From a virus: a stretch of 64,000 nt of DNA. Below, in pieces: positions 58,828 to 64,000 of this stretch (position 1 is the stretch's first letter; every line of letters begins with the position of its first letter). The notes beneath the pieces are model-generated. The model did not search any database. It had not been told where the DNA came from and worked only from the letters and a program-made list of their open reading frames with translations. The position numbers and the translations under genes were made by a program. The DNA is taken from IMG/VR virus record IMGVR_UViG_3300009593_000010, positions 62,001 to 126,000 of that record, one strand, 5' to 3'.

Positions 58828-58860
58828 ATGGTAAATAATTTTTTAATAAGGAGAAAATAG
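58828..58860 (+). CDS. Leader micro-ORF, 10 aa, overlapping the next gene's GTG start
   Basis: ATG 58828 at the predicted 5' end reads MVNNFLIRRK and ends in TAG, whose last base is the G of the following GTG start. The ORF includes AAGGAG, the Shine-Dalgarno of the next gene. Same layout and length as the micro-ORF at 27492. Confidence 0.5.
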   Translation: MVNNFLIRRK

Positions 58861-59135
58861 TGAAAAATATTATTAATGGTATAAACGGAATCGATAACAT
58901 GACAGATTTAAATGTCATAATTTCGGTGATAAAATCGAAACAAAAATCACTTAGGGCATCTAACAATGCAGTTGCTAAAGCTGGGTTTTCAGTTGGTGAT
59001 AAAGTTATAATTGATGGAAGACATGGTGACATGAACGGAGTGATCACCAAAATAAACAGAACAAGAGCAATTTGCTCAATTGGTGATGCTGGAATGTCAT
59101 ACAATGTTCCATTTTCAATAATGAGGGCTGCATAA
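58860..59135 (+). CDS. KOW/SH3-like protein, 91 aa
   Basis: It uses a GTG start in TAGTG overlap with the micro-ORF. The C-terminal half VGDKVIIDGRHGDMNGVITKINRTRAICSI resembles a KOW/SH3-like barrel as in NusG or L24. It may bind RNA or RNA polymerase, by inference. Confidence 0.6.
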   Translation: MKNIINGINGIDNMTDLNVIISVIKSKQKSLRASNNAVAKAGFSVGDKVIIDGRHGDMNGVITKINRTRAICSIGDAGMSYNVPFSIMRAA

Positions 59136-59521
59136 TGGCACAATATCCAAATTTAAATGATCTAAATGTCGATGACGACATGAAGGTGGCATTAGGAAAA
59201 ATGCAAGATAAGATGATCGATGATTACAATAGATTCATGCCTTTAACTGGTAGTGATAGTAAATGTAAAGTAAGAACAGACATGAGGAAAAGATATGCAA
59301 ACGGATTTGCATATTCCAAAGGTCAGAAGTATCTTAAAGTCATATCGATAGATAATCAAACAAGTGTCTTACACTTCATAAATTTAGGAAATCCTAACTT
59401 TAAAGTTGGAGACATTTTGAAATCTGCTGGATGGTCAACACCAGCATTAAACAAAGCAAGGGGTAATATCTTTGATGATCATTATCCAATAAACTGGACT
59501 GGAGCGGTCTACTTAACATGA
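59135..59521 (+). CDS. Hypothetical protein, 128 aa
   Basis: It shares one base with the upstream stop. An acidic helical N-terminus leads to a beta-rich C-terminal region (KYLKVISIDNQTSVLHFINLG, GDILKSAGWSTPA). Conserved-looking but not recognised. Confidence 0.65.
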   Translation: MAQYPNLNDLNVDDDMKVALGKMQDKMIDDYNRFMPLTGSDSKCKVRTDMRKRYANGFAYSKGQKYLKVISIDNQTSVLHFINLGNPNFKVGDILKSAGWSTPALNKARGNIFDDHYPINWTGAVYLT

Positions 59522-59682
59522 CTTTCTCAGAATATTGCAAACTCATGTATGATGAAAATTGCAGAGAAAGGTGGGTTCACAATCAAGTCCCATATGCTAA
59601 TGTTTCAGAGTATGTAAACTTTGGAAGTAACAGGAAATTTCTTAAAGATAAATTTAAGGAATCAATTTTAAAAAATGAATGA
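59518..59682 (+). CDS. Hypothetical protein, 54 aa
   Basis: It starts in an ATGA overlap with the previous gene and ends 8 nt inside the next. The sequence MTFSEYCKLMYDENCRERWV and onward is charged and helical. Function unknown. Confidence 0.55.
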   Translation: MTFSEYCKLMYDENCRERWVHNQVPYANVSEYVNFGSNRKFLKDKFKESILKNE

Positions 59683-60199
59683 AGTACAGGTAACAAAAGT
59701 GAAAAGAGTTTTTATAGACATGGATGGAGTTTTAACTGATTTTGTCGGTGGAGTTTCTCAAATGATAGGGATGCCTATGACGAATGATGATAAAGGTCAT
59801 TCTGAGTATGATAAAAGAAAACAAGAACTAACAGATAAAAGGTTGTTTAGAAATCTACCACCTATGCCCGATATGTGGGAATTGATAGGTTATCTAAAAC
59901 ACACTGGACTTCCTCTTGAAATACTAACTGCAGCTGGATATATAAACAGAGAGTTGGTAGTTTGGGATAAGAACGAGTGGGTTAAACAATTTGTAGACCC
60001 TACAATCGTTACAACTTGTGTTTATAGTGGTAGTGAGAAAGCAGTTTTTGCAAAGAAAGGACATGTTCTAATTGATGATAGGCAAAAGAATGTGGACTGT
60101 TGGGTTGCAGCTGGTGGAATTGGAATAGTCCACAAAACTGCACGAGATACTATTTCAGAAATGAAAAGATTACGAAATAATTTACAGGTAGTGGGGTAA
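59675..60199 (+). CDS. HAD-family phosphatase, 5'(3')-deoxyribonucleotidase-like
   Basis: This 174-aa protein has motif I DMDGVL (D15/D17), motif II LTAAG (about 87-91), and motif IV LIDDRQKN. Size and motif spacing fit 5'(3')-deoxyribonucleotidases, which dephosphorylate nucleotides and could recycle dNMPs. The C-terminal GGIGIVHKTA segment is typical. Confidence 0.85.
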   Translation: MNEVQVTKVKRVFIDMDGVLTDFVGGVSQMIGMPMTNDDKGHSEYDKRKQELTDKRLFRNLPPMPDMWELIGYLKHTGLPLEILTAAGYINRELVVWDKNEWVKQFVDPTIVTTCVYSGSEKAVFAKKGHVLIDDRQKNVDCWVAAGGIGIVHKTARDTISEMKRLRNNLQVVG

Positions 60200-60204
60200 T
60201 TTCT

Positions 60205-60363
60205 ATGTTTAGTCAGTATAAATACTATGGTGAGGTTGAAAACTTTCCTAAAGTTGGGGAAGATTTCTTACCTTATTTGAAGTGGCGTGAAAGTCAAAAA
60301 CGGGCCAGAAGAAATAAATGGTCATTAATTATAATAGTGGGTGCAATTTTATTGTTGGTATAA
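60205..60363 (+). CDS. Small tail-anchored membrane protein, 52 aa
   Basis: It has a soluble N-terminus and C-terminal hydrophobic helix (WSLIIIVGAILLLV) after a basic stretch. TAATG overlap with the next gene. It also contains a TATAAATA sequence that is part of the coding frame. Function unknown. Confidence 0.55.
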   Translation: MFSQYKYYGEVENFPKVGEDFLPYLKWRESQKRARRNKWSLIIIVGAILLLV

Positions 60364-60563
60364 TGAGTAAACATGATAGTTCCATAGACAAAGGTGTCTT
60401 AATAGGACATACAGTCGTAGATATCCTTCAACGCAAAGTCGAGTTGAAGAAGGAACTTATACACCTAAGAAAACTCCACATAAACGAAGAAAGACAAAAG
60501 AAACTAGAAGATAAACTAGCAGAGTATGATGATTATCTTCACAAACACAGATTACAAAAATGA
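60363..60563 (+). CDS. Coiled-coil protein, 66 aa
   Basis: ATG 60363 overlaps the previous stop. Most of the protein is one predicted coiled coil (VDILQRKVELKKELIHLRKLH, then LEDKLAEYDDYLHKH). Function unknown. Confidence 0.55.
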   Translation: MSKHDSSIDKGVLIGHTVVDILQRKVELKKELIHLRKLHINEERQKKLEDKLAEYDDYLHKHRLQK

Positions 60564-60660
60564 GACCCAGTGGAGTCGTATGGGTAAAAATAGAGTCGAT
60601 TGGCGTCCTTCCGCTGTAAGTAGATAATCTCCACATTAACCTACACAGTAAATTGCCACT

Positions 60661-60690
60661 AAGGGAACAATGCATTGTTCCCTTTTTTTA
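60661..60690 (+). terminator. Rho-independent terminator
   Basis: AAGGGAACAA, loop TGCA and TTGTTCCCTT form a perfect 10-bp stem ending in a seven-T run. It separates the small-ORF block from the late gene at 60708. Confidence 0.93.
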
Positions 60691-60694
60691 TATG

Positions 60695-60702
60695 TATAAA
60701 TA
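60695..60702 (+). promoter_or_regulatory. T4-type late promoter for the PAP2-domain gene
   Basis: A perfect TATAAATA ends 5 nt before the ATG at 60708, so transcription should start at the ATG. Confidence 0.7.
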
Positions 60703-60707
60703 GTATT

Positions 60708-62993
60708 ATGCAAACATTAAAATCATTTCAAGAATTTCAAGAGGATTTAAATGTCTTTGGACATGATAAACCATTACCACCTAAAAAGCAAAAAAAACTT
60801 GAGGGAGATAAAGGTGTATTCAAAGACTTTGATATTGAAGGATGGAAGTCCAGACCATTCCCAGCCAACGACAGTGAAGAAGTAATCAAAGAACTTCGTA
60901 TACTACAATCTATGGTTGCAGATCGTGACATGGAAGTTGCACGAGAGTTTATGTTCGAGGTAGATAAGAAGATAAAGGCACCATTTAAAAGGTATTTTAA
61001 ACAGAATGACCTAGACCTAAACCTCATTGATGATGCTAAAAAGATCATAGATGATGCATCACCAATCATTCTTGAACTCAAACAGTCATATAATAGAATA
61101 AGACCATATGCTCTTGCAAGTAAATTAAACTTTGAAAGGAAACTTGCATTCACTATTTCCCCACTAAAATCTGCAAACTCACCATCATATCCATCTGGAC
61201 ATGCAACACAAGGCAGACTTATGGCAAAGTACCTTGCATCTAAAGTTGATCTAAGACATCGTATGGATATCATGAAACTAGGTGACTATGTTGGTCAATC
61301 TAGGATGTTAGGTGGTGTTCACTATCCATCTGATACAGATTTCGGTAAACAACTAGCAGATTCACTATTTAATTACTTGACAGTTAACAAAGAATCATTT
61401 AAAATGAACTCATTTAAACAATTAAGTGAGGGTATGATTATGGAAGTAGCAGGTGGTTTGGCAGGAAGTTCTTTATTTGATAGAGATAACAAAGAAAGAT
61501 TTATAAAATTAACAGACAGTGGTAAACTGGTCGATACACAAGGTAATGAACTATCTGTAGATAAAGATTTATGGAAGATCATGAAGAAACAATTACAAGA
61601 TGCAGAAAGTTGGGATGAATTAAAACCTAAATGGACTAATTTTAAGTCTGCATTTGGAGTTTCTCTTGGTAGTGTAGCAAAAGGATTAAATGATATGTCT
61701 GGTGGTAAGGGTGGTGGTAAAGGCCCATCTGGTGAAGACTGGGAAGCAATGATTGTACTTGGCCAATTTAAAAAGGGTGATAAGAATTTTGTAGGTACTC
61801 CAGAATGGGATAGAATTGAACCTAAAGGATTCTGGGATGATGATTATAACAGAGAAACAGCACTTAAACTTGCAGATGCATTTGATGATGCTGGATTTCC
61901 AAACATGTATCAAACTGGAAGTGGAAAAGGTGGTGTACCATTAACTAAAAATTGGAAAGAATGGGGTGGTACAAATGCAACACCAAAGACTGATTTGAAA
62001 TCTGCTGAACGAAGAATATCACTTAAAAAGAAAGGTGGTTCACAGGTCATGAGTGCAAAGAAATTTGAAGCTGCTGCAACCTTCGAAGCTGCAAAGGTAA
62101 TCATGGGTGAAAATCATCCTAAAGAAGCATCAGATATGGTAGACACCATGCAGAAAATGGTATTAGCATTTGATGAAAAGATTGATAAGAAACTTGGAGT
62201 CGTTGATGCAAAGACTGGTGCATATAAAGGTGGTGTGGATGATTTAGAAAAATCAAAATCAAAAGACCCTATCACTATAGCACATAAAAAGAAAATGGCA
62301 GAGATACGAAAGAATGGTAGAGAATTAGATAAGAAAATGTCAGCATTATTTATGAAGAATCCCAAGTTTAAACAGTCTTTTGTTTTTGAGGCTGCAACTG
62401 GTCAACAAAAATTTGGAGATGCATCAAGTTCTCGTGCAGATGTTATGATAGAATTTGATGTTAATAAACAAAAAATTAATTTAAACCAACCTCTGAAAAC
62501 TTTAAATGATGTTGAGAAATTGGCAACAAAATATGCACTTTACTTTGCATTTAAGTCTACAGGTGGTTCTTCACCTTATATGTCACTTCGTGGAAATGTT
62601 TACGATAATCCAGATAAGGCACTTGCAAAACAAAAGAAAATGTTATCTAATAGTCATGAACCAATGACACTTAATGGTATTCTAACAGAAGGTCTTAAAC
62701 AGGAAGATGTTGGAAGAAAAGTATTACATGAAGGTTATGTAGAACAATTAGATGAATGGGGAATGTTAGATAAGGTCAAGAAAGGATTGAGTTCTATTGC
62801 AAAGAAAGTAAGAGACAAGTTTCAAAAGATGTGGAAATGGATGAAGGATAAAATTAATGCTTCATTTGATTGGATAAAGAAACAAGGTAAAAAGATGTTA
62901 AGTGCTTTGCAACAGTTCTTTGGTAAGGTACTTGATAAATGTAATCTGACTCCAAAGAGTGGAGCTCCAGAATTGTTTAGTGAGAAAGCATAA
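60708..62993 (+). CDS. PAP2-phosphatase fused to a head-protein-like region
   Basis: This 761-aa protein has an N-terminal PAP2 phosphatase (about 110-225) with K125-x6-RP (132-133), PSGH (162-165) and SR-x4-GVHYPSD (198-209). From residue 233 a second segment opens with MNSFKQLSEGMIMEV, like the capsid-targeting N-termini of T4 internal proteins, with an LSE-G gp21-type site. The remaining part is Lys-rich and helical. The start MQTLKSFQEFQEDL also resembles such a tag. It is expressed from a late promoter and is likely a virion or internal head protein. Confidence 0.75.
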   Translation: MQTLKSFQEFQEDLNVFGHDKPLPPKKQKKLEGDKGVFKDFDIEGWKSRPFPANDSEEVIKELRILQSMVADRDMEVAREFMFEVDKKIKAPFKRYFKQNDLDLNLIDDAKKIIDDASPIILELKQSYNRIRPYALASKLNFERKLAFTISPLKSANSPSYPSGHATQGRLMAKYLASKVDLRHRMDIMKLGDYVGQSRMLGGVHYPSDTDFGKQLADSLFNYLTVNKESFKMNSFKQLSEGMIMEVAGGLAGSSLFDRDNKERFIKLTDSGKLVDTQGNELSVDKDLWKIMKKQLQDAESWDELKPKWTNFKSAFGVSLGSVAKGLNDMSGGKGGGKGPSGEDWEAMIVLGQFKKGDKNFVGTPEWDRIEPKGFWDDDYNRETALKLADAFDDAGFPNMYQTGSGKGGVPLTKNWKEWGGTNATPKTDLKSAERRISLKKKGGSQVMSAKKFEAAATFEAAKVIMGENHPKEASDMVDTMQKMVLAFDEKIDKKLGVVDAKTGAYKGGVDDLEKSKSKDPITIAHKKKMAEIRKNGRELDKKMSALFMKNPKFKQSFVFEAATGQQKFGDASSSRADVMIEFDVNKQKINLNQPLKTLNDVEKLATKYALYFAFKSTGGSSPYMSLRGNVYDNPDKALAKQKKMLSNSHEPMTLNGILTEGLKQEDVGRKVLHEGYVEQLDEWGMLDKVKKGLSSIAKKVRDKFQKMWKWMKDKINASFDWIKKQGKKMLSALQQFFGKVLDKCNLTPKSGAPELFSEKA

Positions 62994-64000
62994 TGGCTGG
63001 TGCAAAGAATCTACATTTAGAACATATCGAAGATGAGATATTCAACGATGGTATTGATGGTGCAAGAGGTGCTATAAACTTTATCAGATCACTAAGGGAT
63101 ATGTTAGTCTCTAGTGCAAAAACCTCAATAAATGTCACTGTAAAGTGGGACGGGGCTCCAGCAGTATTTGTTGGTGAACATCCAGAAACAGGTAAATTTC
63201 TGGTTGCAAAGAAAAGTATATTTGCAAAGAAACAAGAATACTACACCACACATGCAGAGATAGATGATAAGTTGTCTGGAGACCTTGCAGATAAGTTTAA
63301 AGCATGTTTAGATAACTTCAAAGACTTAGGAATCAAGGGAATCATACAAGGGGACTTAATGTTCGTTAAGGGTGATCTCAAGAAAGAAAAGATTGATGGT
63401 GTTCAATACGATACCTTCGGGCCAAATACAATCATCTATGCAGTACCTTCTACATCTAAACTTGCAACTACAATGAGAAATGCACAAGTTGGTGTTGTCT
63501 GGCATACGACATATACAGGTGATACCCTAGAAGACATGACTGCATCTTTTGGTGTTGACATCTCTGGTCTTAGAAAGACATCTAAGGTATGGATGAACGA
63601 TGCAGAGTACACAGATGTATCTGGAACTGCAACCTTTACCCAAAAAGATAGTGCAGAGATAACCAGATTAATGTCCAGAACAGGAAAAGTATTTCGGAAA
63701 ATTAAGAAAATTCCACTCGATAAATTTCTGGAGCTGCAGAAGAGTATGCCACAGGGTGCAACATACAAAACCTACCACAACAGTGTAGTTCGTGAAGGAC
63801 AAGATTTACTTAGATTGAACTATAAAAAACATGCAGACGGATACTTCAAATTTGCAGAGATGAAATTGAAGAAAGAGGTTGATAAAGCAAAGTCCAAGAA
63901 AGGAAAAGATACCAAGACAAAGAACATGAATACATATTTAACAAGTATCAGAAAAAATTTGGTTCTATTAAAAACCATAGTCGAATTTCAGGCATTAATC
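62993..64000 (+). CDS. Putative nucleotidyltransferase/ligase-like protein (cut by window end)
   Basis: It shares one base with the previous stop and is open for 336 codons to the window end. The N-terminal half contains KWDGAPAVF (K51-x-D53-G54), the same pattern as the KxDG motif of DNA/RNA ligases, followed by VAKKSIFAKK and IIQGDLMF (about 117-124), which fits a later nucleotidyltransferase strand. Similar proteins are conserved in marine T4-like phages. Ligase activity is not proven, and the ligase motifs beyond KxDG are weak. Confidence 0.7.
   Translation, partial: MAGAKNLHLEHIEDEIFNDGIDGARGAINFIRSLRDMLVSSAKTSINVTVKWDGAPAVFVGEHPETGKFLVAKKSIFAKKQEYYTTHAEIDDKLSGDLADKFKACLDNFKDLGIKGIIQGDLMFVKGDLKKEKIDGVQYDTFGPNTIIYAVPSTSKLATTMRNAQVGVVWHTTYTGDTLEDMTASFGVDISGLRKTSKVWMNDAEYTDVSGTATFTQKDSAEITRLMSRTGKVFRKIKKIPLDKFLELQKSMPQGATYKTYHNSVVREGQDLLRLNYKKHADGYFKFAEMKLKKEVDKAKSKKGKDTKTKNMNTYLTSIRKNLVLLKTIVEFQALI

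Noticed and set aside
60217-60224. Perfect TATAAATA inside the 52-aa ORF
   Set aside because: It encodes part of QYKYYG in a coupled small gene and no late gene follows with a matching start. Treated as coding coincidence.
61377-61405. TTGACA with TAAAAT 17 nt later inside the PAP2 gene, before an in-frame ATG (61404)
   Set aside because: Spacing does not match either promoter class and the predicted start would be downstream of the ATG. The in-frame ATG is explained by the fused head-protein segment.
1-64000. CRISPR arrays, insertion sequences, integrase or attachment sites
   Set aside because: I saw no spaced direct repeats, transposase or integrase genes, or tRNA-associated duplication; the genome style is that of a lytic phage.

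Overview
This 64 kb window is part of the genome of a T4-like (myovirus-morphology) phage, probably marine and probably infecting a low-GC, streamlined proteobacterium. It carries the T4 head/tail genes in T4 order (gp15 C-terminus, 16, 17, 18, 19, 20, 67/68-like, 21, 22, 23). It also carries the T4 recombination, replication and transcription core: uvsY, uvsW, gp55 late sigma, 47, 46, 45, 44, 62, regA, 43, uvsX and 41. Every gene I can support lies on the + strand. The DNA is A/T-rich, genes overlap by 1-120 nt, and there are two tRNAs. The accessory genes (ammonium transporter, peptide deformylase, many 2OG-Fe(II) oxygenases, Hsp20, peroxiredoxin, curli secretion genes) match the style of marine T4-like phages of SAR11/OM43-type or cyanobacterial hosts. 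The host is an inference.

Layout. 1-12.4 kb: virion morphogenesis, interrupted between gp17 and gp18 by an amtB-like ammonium transporter and a 2OG-oxygenase-like gene. 12.4-24.7 kb: small genes, a second gp19-like tube protein, uvsY, uvsW, gp55, gp47/46, peptide deformylase, three 2OG oxygenases, an outer-membrane beta-barrel protein and a COQ4-like protein. 24.8-31.1 kb: tRNA-Asp, a metallopeptidase-VWA protein with its MoxR-like AAA+ ATPase, and small ORFs. 31.1-39 kb: gp45, gp44, gp62 and regA, with a 5-kb DNA-modification island between gp44 and gp62 (C5-cytosine methyltransferase, TET/JBP-like dioxygenase, sugar epimerase, glycosyltransferase). 39-51.7 kb: accessory block with a lipase, a second COQ4-like protein, holin-like proteins, a curli-type locus (CsgF, CsgG, two curlin-like proteins, FecR-domain protein, CHASE2-cyclase), Hsp20, peroxiredoxin and lysozyme. 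51.7-58.1 kb: gp43, nuclease, uvsX, gp41, 2OG oxygenase, tRNA-Ala. 58.1-60.7 kb: small early-type ORFs and an HAD phosphatase. 60.7 kb to the end: PAP2-domain structural protein candidate and a truncated protein with a KxDG motif.

Regulation. Three promoter types can be read. Class A has TTGAC(A/T), an 18-nt spacer containing GGGTACAT, and TATAAT (5 copies). Class B has TTGACA, a 16-nt spacer often holding an ACAGAT...ATCTGT inverted repeat, and TATA(A/C)T (8 copies). The late type is TATAAATA, as expected for the gp55 encoded here. For many class A/B promoters the predicted transcription start falls on, or within a few nt of, an ATG. Several replication and transcription genes (gp43, uvsY, gp55, the DUF3310-like gene) therefore look leaderless. 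At three other promoters the first ATG opens a 10-14 codon micro-ORF that overlaps the start of the main gene and contains its Shine-Dalgarno sequence.

Most interesting: the 5mC/TET/glycosyltransferase cassette that splits the clamp-loader operon, the phage-borne curli-FecR-CHASE2-cyclase locus, two COQ4-like proteins in one phage, and the rigid promoter families with leaderless genes and micro-ORFs.
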